Below the pieces are notes generated by a model. It did not search any database. It saw only the letters and a list, made by a program, of their open reading frames with translations, and was not told the DNA's origin. Positions 16,184 through 23,860 of a stretch of 64,000 nucleotides of DNA are shown here, in pieces. How positions within the stretch are numbered: position 1 is the first letter of the stretch; the number at the start of each line of letters is the position of its first letter. A program made the position numbers and the translations under genes. The stretch spans positions 12,428 to 76,427 of the forward strand of contig DASTTY010000078.1 of assembly GCA_035759925.1 (NCBI GenBank), in the 5' to 3' direction. This DNA comes from RHKX01 sp035759925. Lineage in GTDB: Bacteria > Actinomycetota > Thermoleophilia > Solirubrobacterales > 70-9.

Positions 16184-17398
16184 TCAGGCCGCGACGGCGG
16201 CCTCCCACGGGGCCGCGCCTGCTAGGACCGCGTCGCGGTAGCCGGCGAACCGACCGGCGACGATCGCCGCGCGGGCGCCGGCGACGAGCTCGCGGGAGTA
16301 GACGAGGTTGTGGATCGTCAGCAGGCGGACTCCGGTCAGCTCCTCGGCCCGCGACAGGTAGTGCACGTAGGCGCGGCTGAACCGCGCGCAGGCCGGGCAG
16401 GGACAGCCGGGGACGAGCGGGCCGGGCTCGTCCTCGTTGCGCCGCTTGCGGACGTCGTAGCGGAAGCGCCGTTCGGGAAGCGGCGCCAGCGCCATCCCGT
16501 GCCGGCCGAGCCGGGTCGGTACGGCGCAGTCGAAGGCGTCGATCCCGACGCCGATCCCGGCGACGAGATCATCTGGCTCGCCGATGCCGAGCAGATGACG
16601 GGGCGGCTCGTCGGGCAGCATCGCGGCGGTCATCGCGACGACCTCCCGCATCTGCTCCTTGTCCCTGCCGAGGGTGCCGCCGATCGCGATCCCGTCGACG
16701 CCGGCGGCGGCGACCGCCGCCACCGACTGCCGCCGCAGGTCCTCGTGGGTGCCGCCCTGGACGATCCCGAAGACCGCCTGATCGACCGGCCCGTTCGCGG
16801 CATGCCAATCGAGGCAGCGCTCGAGCCAGCGATGCGTGCGCTCGGTCGACCGGGCGGTGTAGTCGTAGTCGGCGCGGAACGGCGTGCACTCGTCGAAGGC
16901 GAGGGCGATGTCGGAGCCGAGCCCGGCCTGTACCTCCATCGAGCGCTCCGGCGAGAGGAAGTGCTCGCTGCCGTCGATGTAGGAGCGGAAGCGAACCCCG
17001 TCCTCGCCGATGTCGAGGACGCCGCCGTCGAGCGGCGGCCTCCCCCGCCGGCCCTTGACCTCGTCGGCGACGCTCCCGAAGGCGAGCGAAAAGACCTGGA
17101 AACCACCGGAATCGGTGATGACCGCCCGTTCCCAGCCCATGAACGCGTGAAGGCCGCCGAGCGACGCGATCCGCTCGCTTCCCGGCGCCAGCATCAGGTG
17201 GTAGGTGTTGCCGAGGACCATCTCGTAGCCGATCTCCGCGACCTCGTCCGGAAGCAGACCCTTGACCGACCCGCGGGTCGCGAGCGGAACGAAGCACGGC
17301 GTCTCGACCTCCCCGTGCGGGGTCCGGAGCACGCCGGCTCTGGCACCGTCGTCGGTGGCGACGATCTCGAAGGTCAGGCGGTTCGGGTCGGTTCGCAC
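16184..17398 (-). CDS. tgt: queuine tRNA-ribosyltransferase
   Basis: Exchanges guanine-34 for a queuine precursor in tRNAs with GUN anticodons. The 404-aa TIM-barrel has DSGGFQVFSL, GIVQGG, the nucleophile Asp in FDCAVPTRLGRHG and the zinc site CPCPACARFSRAYVHYL with the distal His in TIHNL. The GTG start has TAGGTT ending 6 nt upstream, so it probably has its own leaderless promoter inside the glycolytic run; an inverted-repeat island separates it from gpmI. No queuosine synthesis genes are in the window. Confidence 0.96.
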   Translation of the reverse strand: MRTDPNRLTFEIVATDDGARAGVLRTPHGEVETPCFVPLATRGSVKGLLPDEVAEIGYEMVLGNTYHLMLAPGSERIASLGGLHAFMGWERAVITDSGGFQVFSLAFGSVADEVKGRRGRPPLDGGVLDIGEDGVRFRSYIDGSEHFLSPERSMEVQAGLGSDIALAFDECTPFRADYDYTARSTERTHRWLERCLDWHAANGPVDQAVFGIVQGGTHEDLRRQSVAAVAAAGVDGIAIGGTLGRDKEQMREVVAMTAAMLPDEPPRHLLGIGEPDDLVAGIGVGIDAFDCAVPTRLGRHGMALAPLPERRFRYDVRKRRNEDEPGPLVPGCPCPACARFSRAYVHYLSRAEELTGVRLLTIHNLVYSRELVAGARAAIVAGRFAGYRDAVLAGAAPWEAAVAA

Positions 17399-17404
17399 GT
17401 GTTG

Positions 17405-17410
17405 AACCTA
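17405..17410 (-). promoter_or_regulatory. leaderless -10 of tgt
   Basis: TAGGTT ends 6 nt before the GTG of tgt; the same hexamer precedes the GST-like gene at 57669. Confidence 0.5.
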
Positions 17411-17417
17411 TTGAGAT

Positions 17418-17489
17418 GACAGAGGACAGAGGACAGAGGACAGGACGTCAGGGCCCGAGGACTGTCCTCTGTGATCTGTCCTCTGTTCT
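17418..17489. repeat. tandem GAGGACA repeats in a large inverted repeat
   Basis: Left arm: GACAGAGGACAGAGGACA-type heptamers repeated three times (17418-17444). Right arm: ACTGTCCTCTG and CTGTCCTCTG (17461-17486), the reverse complement. The centre holds the palindromic GGGCCC. It fills the whole gpmI-tgt gap and is less GC-rich than its surroundings. It could be a terminator/attenuator or a small mobile-type element. Confidence 0.75.
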
Positions 17490-19028
17490 CTACTCCCGCA
17501 GCGAGCTGCCGGTCATCCCCTCGGGCTTCGCGATCCCGAGCAGGTCGAGGGCCGTCGGCGAGACGTCGGCGAGGATCCCCTCGTGCAGGATCAGGCCGTG
17601 GACGGTCACGACGACCGGGACGGGGTTGGTCGTGTGAGCCGTGTTCGGGGAGCCGTCGGGCTCTAGCATGTGCTCGGCGTTGCCGTGGTCGGCGGTGACG
17701 ATGCAGGCGCCACCCTGTCCGTGGACGGCCGCGACGACCCGGGCGAGGCAGCCATCGACCGCCTCGACGGCGCTGACCGCGGCCGGAATCGATCCGGTGT
17801 GCCCGACCATGTCGGGGTTCGCGAAGTTGATGATCCCGAAGCGGTAGCCGCCCTCCTCCCAGGCCGAGCAGAAGGCGTCTGCGGCCTTCGCGGCGCTCAT
17901 CTCGGGTTTGTGGTCGTAGGTCGGGACGTCGCGGGGCGAATCCGCCATCCGCCGCTCCTCCCCGCTCCACTCGGCCTCGCGGCCGCCGTTGAAGAAGTAG
18001 GTCACGTGGGCGTACTTCTCGGTCTCGGCGACGTGGATCTGGCGGCCGCCGGCGGCGCTGATGACCTCCGCCATCGTCGTCGCCGGCGCCCGCGGCGGGA
18101 ACGCGACCGGATAGGGCCAGCCGGCCCGGTACTCCGCCATCGTCGTGATGTCGAGGCCGGGGTCGCCGCCGCGCTCGAAGCCGTCGAAGCCGGGCTCGCC
18201 GAGGGCGGCGACGATCTGCCGCATCCGGTCGGGGCGGAAGTTGAAGGTGATCACGACGTCGCCGGGCTCGATCCCGTCGTAGTCGCCGATCACGGTCGGC
18301 TTGATGAACTCGTCGGTGTCCCCGGCCGCATAGGAGTCGGCGATCGCCTCGGCGGAGCTCCCGGCCCGCGGCCCGGCGGCGTGCACCATCGCGTCGTAGG
18401 CGAGCTTGGTGCGCTCCCAGCGGCGGTCGCGGTCCATCCCGTAGTAGCGGCCGCCAACCGTGCCGACCCGGCCGGCGCTGCGCAGCCAGCGCTCGACCTC
18501 TTCGAGGTAACGGGCGCCGCCGGTCGGGCTCGTGTCGCGGCCGTCGGTGAAGGCGTGGAGGACGAGGTCGGGAACGCCTTCGCGCGCGGCCAGCTCGATG
18601 CAGGCCTCGATGTGCTCCCAGCCGGAATGGACGCCGCCGTCGGAAACGAGCCCGACCAGATGCAGGCGGCCGCGGGCGCTCGCGCGGGCGCGCTCGCAGG
18701 CGCCGACGAGGACGTCGTTCTCGAAGAAGCTGCCGTCGGCGACCGCGGCGTCGATCCGGGCCAGGTCCTGCTTGACGATCGCCCCGGCCCCGAGGTTGAG
18801 GTGGCCGACCTCGGAGTTGCCCATCTGCCCGTCGGGAAGGCCGACGTCGTGCCCGGAGGCGGAGAGCTGCGTGTGCGGGTAGCCGGACCAGAGGGCGTCG
18901 AACGTGGGCGTCTCCGCCTGCGAGATCGCGTTCCCCGGGCCGGGCTCGGCAAGCCCCCAGCCGTCGAGGATGACGAGCGCGAGGCCGGCGACCGGGATCG
19001 AGTCAGGGCCGCTGGGAATCTCGCTCAT
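17490..19028 (-). CDS. gpmI: 2,3-bisphosphoglycerate-independent phosphoglycerate mutase
   Basis: Interconverts 3- and 2-phosphoglycerate using two Mn ions. 512 aa, the usual length. VILDGWG with the first metal Asp, the phosphoserine site GNSEVGH (S72), DGRDTSP, RYYGMDRD, NFRPDRMR and the C-terminal TADHGNAEHM metal cluster are all present. Last of the gap-pgk-tpiA-gpmI set; its ATG follows the tpiA stop by 9 nt with GAGGAA in front. Confidence 0.97.
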   Translation of the reverse strand: MSEIPSGPDSIPVAGLALVILDGWGLAEPGPGNAISQAETPTFDALWSGYPHTQLSASGHDVGLPDGQMGNSEVGHLNLGAGAIVKQDLARIDAAVADGSFFENDVLVGACERARASARGRLHLVGLVSDGGVHSGWEHIEACIELAAREGVPDLVLHAFTDGRDTSPTGGARYLEEVERWLRSAGRVGTVGGRYYGMDRDRRWERTKLAYDAMVHAAGPRAGSSAEAIADSYAAGDTDEFIKPTVIGDYDGIEPGDVVITFNFRPDRMRQIVAALGEPGFDGFERGGDPGLDITTMAEYRAGWPYPVAFPPRAPATTMAEVISAAGGRQIHVAETEKYAHVTYFFNGGREAEWSGEERRMADSPRDVPTYDHKPEMSAAKAADAFCSAWEEGGYRFGIINFANPDMVGHTGSIPAAVSAVEAVDGCLARVVAAVHGQGGACIVTADHGNAEHMLEPDGSPNTAHTTNPVPVVVTVHGLILHEGILADVSPTALDLLGIAKPEGMTGSSLRE

Positions 19029-19037
19029 CGTTCCTCC

Positions 19038-19793
19038 TCACGCCGCCGCGACGATCGCGGCGAAGTCGTCGGGGTCGAGCGAGGCGCCGCCGACCAGCGC
19101 CCCGTCGATCTCGCTCCGGCCGAGCAGCTCGGCGGCGTTGTCCGGCTTCACCGAGCCGCCGTACTGGATCCGGACGCGCTCCCCCGCGTCGGCGTCACGG
19201 GCGGCGATAAGCGAGCGGATGAACCCGCAGGCGTCGTTGGCCTGCTCGGCGGTCGCCGTCTTGCCGGTGCCGATCGCCCAGATCGGCTCGTATGCGACGA
19301 CGACGTCGGCGAGCTGCGCGTCCTCGACGCGCGAGAGCGCGGCGTCGACCTGGCGGCGCAGGACGCGGTCGGTCTCGTCGCGCTCGCGCTCGGCCTCGCT
19401 CTCGCCGACGCAGAGGATCGGCAGCAGGCCGGCCGCGAGCGCGGCCGGGACCTTCCGAGCAAGCCCCTCGTCCGTCTCGCCGAAGAGCTGGCGGCGCTCG
19501 GAGTGCCCGAGGATCACCGCGCCGGCCCCGGCGTCGAGCAGCATCGCCGCCGAGACCTCGCCGGTGTAGGCGCCGGATTCCTCGAAGTACATGTTCTGGG
19601 CGGCGACGCCGACGCCGGTCCCCTCGCAGAGCTGCGCGACCAGAGGCAGCGCCAGATACGGCGGGCAGATCACCACTTCGGCGTCCTCCCCACGCCCCTC
19701 GACCTCGGGCAGCAGCGCCTCGCAGAACGCGCGTGCCTCGCCGATCGTCTTGTTCATCTTCCAGTTGGCCGCGATCAGCGGACGCCTCGCCAT
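19038..19793 (-). CDS. tpiA: triosephosphate isomerase
   Basis: Interconverts DHAP and glyceraldehyde 3-phosphate. 251-aa TIM barrel with K12 in ANWKMNK, the His in LGHSERR, catalytic Glu in VAYEPIWAIGTGKTA and the phosphate-binding YGGSVKPDN. The ATG begins one base after the pgk stop (TGAGATG), so it is translationally coupled. Confidence 0.98.
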   Translation of the reverse strand: MARRPLIAANWKMNKTIGEARAFCEALLPEVEGRGEDAEVVICPPYLALPLVAQLCEGTGVGVAAQNMYFEESGAYTGEVSAAMLLDAGAGAVILGHSERRQLFGETDEGLARKVPAALAAGLLPILCVGESEAERERDETDRVLRRQVDAALSRVEDAQLADVVVAYEPIWAIGTGKTATAEQANDACGFIRSLIAARDADAGERVRIQYGGSVKPDNAAELLGRSEIDGALVGGASLDPDDFAAIVAAA

Positions 19794-19794
19794 C

Positions 19795-21009
19795 TCAGCT
19801 CTCCTTTTCGACGCCCGCGTCCCGGAGCGCCTCGACGCCGGGCAGGGCCTTGCCTTCGATCAGCTCCAGCGACGCGCCGCCGCCGGTCGAGAGCCAGCTC
19901 ACCGCTTCGGCGAGCCCGAACTCGACGAGGGCGGCGCCGGAATCGCCGCCACCGACGATCGTCGTCGCGTCGGTGGCCGCGACGGCCTCGGCGACGGCCC
20001 GGGTGCCGGCCGCGAAGGGCGGCAGCTCGAATGCCCCCATCGGACCGTTCCAGAAGACCGTCCCGGCGGCCGCGATCGCGTCGGCGTAGGCGCGGGAAGT
20101 GACCGCTCCGATGTCGAGCCCCATCATCCCGTCGGGGACCTCGACACCCTCGGCCGGAACCGGCTCGGCGTCGACCGAGAAGCTCGCGCCGAGGACGATG
20201 TCGATCGGCAGCTCGAGGTCGCAGTCGGAGCCGGCGGCGAGCTCGAGCGCCCGCCGGGCCGGCTCGATCCCGTCCTCCTCGACGAGCGAATCGCCGGTCG
20301 CGTGGCCCTGGGCGCGGAAGAAGCTGAAGCACATCGCCCCGCCGATCAGGATCCGGTCGGCGATCTCGAGGAACCGCTCGATCACCCCGATCTTGTCGGT
20401 CACCTTGGCGCCGCCGAGGACGACGACGAGCGGCCGATCGGGATCGTCGAGGACCGACGTCAGCTCGCGGACCTCGCGCTCGAGGAGCAGCCCGGCGTAG
20501 GCGGGCAGCCGGTGCGCCACCCCCTCGGTCGAGGCGTGACCGCGATGGGCGGCGCCGAACGCGTCGTTGACGTAGAGATCGGCGAGCGCCGCGAGGCCGT
20601 CGGCGAGGGCATCGTCGTTGGCCTTCTCGCCGGCTTCCCAGCGGGTGTTCTCGAGCAGCAGGACGTCACGCGGCTCGAGCGCCCGAGCGGCCGCTTCGAC
20701 ATCGGCGCCGACGACCCCCGGCGCCAGGGCCACCTCGGCGCCGAGGAGCTCGCCGAGCCGCGCCGCGACCGGCGCCATCGAGAGCTCCGGGTCGCGGCCC
20801 TTCGGGCGGCCGAGATGCGAGCAGAGGACGATCCGGGCGCCGCGCTCGCGGAGCAGCTCGATCGTCGGCAGTGCGGCGCGGATCCGGGTGTCATCGCCGA
20901 CCGCGCCCTCGGCGAGCGGCACGTTGAGATCGGCCCGGCAGAGCACCGTGCGGCCGGCGACGTCGGCGTCGCGCACCGACGCCTTGCCGAATCGCCCCTT
21001 CTCGCTCAC
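19795..21009 (-). CDS. pgk: phosphoglycerate kinase
   Basis: Makes ATP from 1,3-bisphosphoglycerate. 404 aa. CRADLNVPL, LCSHLGRPKG, the LLENTRW stretch, GGAKVTDKI and the C-terminal nucleotide motif GGGDSGAA are intact. The GTG at 21009 opens the conserved region and lies 23 nt after the gap stop; longer readings of the frame run into the gap gene and are rejected. No good Shine-Dalgarno, so coupling to gap is likely. Confidence 0.96.
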   Translation of the reverse strand: MSEKGRFGKASVRDADVAGRTVLCRADLNVPLAEGAVGDDTRIRAALPTIELLRERGARIVLCSHLGRPKGRDPELSMAPVAARLGELLGAEVALAPGVVGADVEAAARALEPRDVLLLENTRWEAGEKANDDALADGLAALADLYVNDAFGAAHRGHASTEGVAHRLPAYAGLLLEREVRELTSVLDDPDRPLVVVLGGAKVTDKIGVIERFLEIADRILIGGAMCFSFFRAQGHATGDSLVEEDGIEPARRALELAAGSDCDLELPIDIVLGASFSVDAEPVPAEGVEVPDGMMGLDIGAVTSRAYADAIAAAGTVFWNGPMGAFELPPFAAGTRAVAEAVAATDATTIVGGGDSGAALVEFGLAEAVSWLSTGGGASLELIEGKALPGVEALRDAGVEKES

Positions 21010-21032
21010 GGCCGCCGGCCCGCCCAGCTGGC

Positions 21033-22031
21033 TTACAGGACCTTGGCGGCGAGCTCGACGAGCCGGTTCGAGTAGCCCCACTCGTTGTCGTACCAGGCGA
21101 CCACCTTGAGCATCGTTCCCTCCATGACCATCGTCTGGCCGGCGTCGAAGATCGACGAGTGCGGGTCGGTGACGATGTCGGTCGAGACGATCGGGTCCTC
21201 GGTGTAGGAGAGGATCCCCTTCAACGGGCCCTCGGCGGCGGCCTTGACGGCGGCGTTGAGCTCCTCGACCGAGGTCTCCCGGCCGATATTGGCAGTCAGG
21301 TCGACGACCGACCCGGTCGCCACCGGCGCCCGCATCGCGAAGCCGTTCAGCTTCCCGTTCAGCTCCGGGAGGACGAGGCCGACCGCCTTCGCCGCCCCGG
21401 TCGTCGTCGGGATCAGGTTCAGCGCCGCCGCCCGCGCCCGCCGCAGGTCCTTGTGGGGCATGTCCTGGAGCCGCTGGTCGGCGGTGTAGGCGTGGATCGT
21501 CGTCATCAGCCCCTGCTCGATGCCGACCGTGTCGTTGACGACCTTCGCGAGTGGCGCCAGGCAGTTGGTCGTGCAGGACGCGTTCGAGATGATGTCGTGC
21601 GAGGCCGGGTCGTAGTCGTCGAAGTTGACGCCGAGCGCGACCGTGACGTCCGGCTCCTTGGCCGGCGCCGAGATGATCACCTTCCTGGCGCCCGCATCGA
21701 GGTGCTTGGCCGCATCGGCGCGGGCGGTGAAGAACCCGGTCGACTCGATCACCACTTCGACTCCGAGATCGGCCCAGGGCAGATTCGCCGGATCGCGCTC
21801 CTCGAGGGCGACGATCGACTTGCCGTCGACGGAGATCGTCCCGTCGCCGACCTCGACGTCACCCGGGAAGCGGCCGAGGATCGAGTCGTACTTGAGCAGG
21901 TGGGCGAGGGTCTCGTCGTCGGTCAGGTCGTTGACGGCGACGATGTCGAGGTCGGTGTCGGACTCATACGCGGCCCGGAAGAGGTTCCTGCCGATCCTCC
22001 CGAAGCCGTTGATGCCGACCTTGACTGCCAT
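21033..22031 (-). CDS. gap: glyceraldehyde-3-phosphate dehydrogenase, type I
   Basis: NAD-dependent glycolytic dehydrogenase of 332 aa. GINGFGRIGR NAD site, ND at the end of the second strand (VAVNDL, favouring NAD), catalytic SNASCTTNC with C153, HAYTADQ, and WYDNEWGYSNR at the C-terminus. A strong GGAGG precedes the ATG by about 10 nt. First gene of the glycolytic operon. Confidence 0.98.
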   Translation of the reverse strand: MAVKVGINGFGRIGRNLFRAAYESDTDLDIVAVNDLTDDETLAHLLKYDSILGRFPGDVEVGDGTISVDGKSIVALEERDPANLPWADLGVEVVIESTGFFTARADAAKHLDAGARKVIISAPAKEPDVTVALGVNFDDYDPASHDIISNASCTTNCLAPLAKVVNDTVGIEQGLMTTIHAYTADQRLQDMPHKDLRRARAAALNLIPTTTGAAKAVGLVLPELNGKLNGFAMRAPVATGSVVDLTANIGRETSVEELNAAVKAAAEGPLKGILSYTEDPIVSTDIVTDPHSSIFDAGQTMVMEGTMLKVVAWYDNEWGYSNRLVELAAKVL

Positions 22032-22107
22032 TTCGTTCGTTCCTCCTGGTAGTAGCTGTGGATGAGAGCGGCCGCGCGCTGGAAATCGGGGGGCGGCCAG
22101 CCCACTA

Positions 22108-22113
22108 AGCCTA
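22108..22113 (-). promoter_or_regulatory. possible -10 of the gap operon
   Basis: TAGGCT on the minus strand, giving a leader of about 70 nt that contains the gap ribosome site. No clear -35. Confidence 0.4.
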
Positions 22114-22154
22114 TGCAGGTGCGTCGTCCGCTGCCCCCGAGGCGACTACGGAAC

Positions 22155-22925
22155 TCAAGGGTGGCGCGGCGACCAGCGGAAGTAGCGCATCGTCAGGAGG
22201 ATCCCGGCGATCCCCCAGGCGGCGACGACCGCCAGGTGCCCCCAGTCGAACCCGGCCCCGGTCGTGAGCGGGTCGTAGGCAGTCAGGAAGGCCTGGAAGA
22301 ACGGGCGGATCGGGAAGAACGAGGCGAACGTCAGAACCGCGTCGGGAATCTCGTCCTCGGGGACGAACACGCCGGAGAGGAAGTAGAGCGGCAGGACCGT
22401 GAAGTTGGTGATCGGCGGCGCCGCGTCCTCGCTGGGGATCGCCATGCTGAGGGCGAGCCCGAGCGAGCAGAAGGCGAAGACGCCGACGATCAGCGTGACC
22501 AGCAGCGCCGGGATCGTCGTCGTCGGGATCGGGACGCCGTAGAGCACGTCGCCGAGCACCGTCACGATCGCGACCATGAGCAGCGAGACGACGAAGGCGT
22601 TGCAGATCCGGCCGCCGATGTAGGCCCAGGTCGGCAGCGGCGTTCCCCGCATCCGCTTCAGCCGGCCGCTCTCGCGCATCTCGACCATCCGCATCGCGAC
22701 GTTGACGAGCGTCGCCGAGACGACCGCGAGGGTGATGATCCCGGGCACGTAGTAGGTCGCGGCGTCGATCCCGAGGCCGCTGATCTCCTGGTCGCCGAAC
22801 AGCGACGAGAACAGCAGCAGGAAGATGACCGGGAACATGACGGTGAAGAACACGGCCGCCGGGCTCCGCCAGAAGACCTTCTGCTCGTAGCGGAACTGAT
22901 GAAGGACGAGCGCCGCCCCGCTCAC
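22155..22925 (-). CDS. ABC-2 type transporter permease
   Basis: Membrane half of a drug/lipid-exporter-type ABC system, 256 aa with six predicted helices (about 23-45, 60-82, 102-128, 136-160, 166-190, 220-240). Has the ABC-2 features RSPAAVFFTVMFPVIF near the first helix and ESGRLKRMRGTPL in the first cytoplasmic loop. The GTG overlaps the ATPase stop (GTGA). Confidence 0.9.
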   Translation of the reverse strand: MSGAALVLHQFRYEQKVFWRSPAAVFFTVMFPVIFLLLFSSLFGDQEISGLGIDAATYYVPGIITLAVVSATLVNVAMRMVEMRESGRLKRMRGTPLPTWAYIGGRICNAFVVSLLMVAIVTVLGDVLYGVPIPTTTIPALLVTLIVGVFAFCSLGLALSMAIPSEDAAPPITNFTVLPLYFLSGVFVPEDEIPDAVLTFASFFPIRPFFQAFLTAYDPLTTGAGFDWGHLAVVAAWGIAGILLTMRYFRWSPRHP

Positions 22926-23836
22926 GATTCCTCCTCCGCCGCGGTCAGCTCCAGGTAGACGTCCTCGAGGCTCGGCCTCGTCACCTCGAGCGCCTCGAGG
23001 CCGATCCCGTTGTCGAGCGCCCAGCCGGTCAGCTCGTGCAGGCTCCGCGTCGGATCGCCGGTCCGGAGGCTGAGCCGGCCGTTCGTCCGGCTCCACTCCC
23101 CCGCAACCGCGGCCTCGAGGGCGCCGGGGTCCCGGCCGGGGAGCTCGAAGCTGATCACGCACTCTGCATCGCGGCGGCCGCCGAGGTCGTCGGGGGTGCC
23201 GGCGGCGATGATCCGGCCGGAGGCGATCACCGCCACCCGGTCGGCGAGCGCCTGAGCCTCGTCCATGTAGTGGGTGGTGAGCATCACCGTCTTGCCGAGC
23301 TCGCGGAGGCCCTCGATGACCTGCCAGGCGGCGCGGCGGGCGGAGGGGTCGAAGCCGGTGGTCGGCTCGTCGAGGAAGAGCAGGTCGGCGTCGCCGATCA
23401 GGGCGACGGCGACGTCGAGGCGACGCTGCTGGCCGCCGGAGAGGCGGCCGGTGCGATCGTCGGCCTTGTCGGTGAGCCCGATCAGCTCGATCGTCTCGGC
23501 GACGTCGCGGGGGTGCTCGTAGTAGCCGGCGTACATCTCGAGCGTCTCGCGGACCGTCAGCAGCGCCTCCATCCGGCATTCCTGGAGGACGAAGCCGACC
23601 CGGCCGCGCCAGTCGCGGCCGGCGCTCGCCGGGTCCTCGCCGAGGACCTCGACCTCGCCGGCATCGCGCTCCAGGTAGCCCTCGAGGACGGAGATCGCGG
23701 TCGTCTTACCGGCCCCGTTCGGGCCGAGGAAGGCGAAGATCTCGCCGCGCGCGACGTCGAGGTCGATGCCGCGCAACGCCTCGAGGTCCCCGTAGGACTT
23801 CCGCAGCCCCCTGACGCTGATCACAGCTTCCGGCAC
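22922..23836 (-). CDS. ABC transporter ATP-binding protein (DrrA-like)
   Basis: 304-aa ATPase of the exporter. Walker A GPNGAGKTT (38-46), Q-loop VGFVLQE, signature LSGGQQRR, Walker B LLFLDEPTTGFD and switch His in TTHYMDEA. A C-terminal domain of about 90 residues follows, as in DrrA/CcmA relatives. Substrate unknown. The GTG start has a near-consensus CATAAT ending 8 nt upstream, so it is probably leaderless. Confidence 0.94.
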   Translation of the reverse strand: MPEAVISVRGLRKSYGDLEALRGIDLDVARGEIFAFLGPNGAGKTTAISVLEGYLERDAGEVEVLGEDPASAGRDWRGRVGFVLQECRMEALLTVRETLEMYAGYYEHPRDVAETIELIGLTDKADDRTGRLSGGQQRRLDVAVALIGDADLLFLDEPTTGFDPSARRAAWQVIEGLRELGKTVMLTTHYMDEAQALADRVAVIASGRIIAAGTPDDLGGRRDAECVISFELPGRDPGALEAAVAGEWSRTNGRLSLRTGDPTRSLHELTGWALDNGIGLEALEVTRPSLEDVYLELTAAEEES

Positions 23837-23844
23837 GGGCGGGG

Positions 23845-23850
23845 ATTATG
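23845..23850 (-). promoter_or_regulatory. leaderless -10 of the ABC exporter operon
   Basis: CATAAT ends 8 nt before the GTG of the ATPase gene. Confidence 0.6.
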
Positions 23851-23860
23851 AAGGCCGCGC

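Noticed and set aside
17418..17489. CRISPR array
   Set aside because: The repeats are 7 nt and contiguous with no spacers, and the right side is their inverted copy; no cas genes are near.
17670..20102. Open frame of 810 codons on the plus strand across gpmI and tpiA
   Set aside because: It is antisense to two complete glycolytic genes; high GC makes long stop-free shadow frames. No domain pattern is visible and composition is Arg/Gly/Ala/Asp-rich as expected for a shadow.
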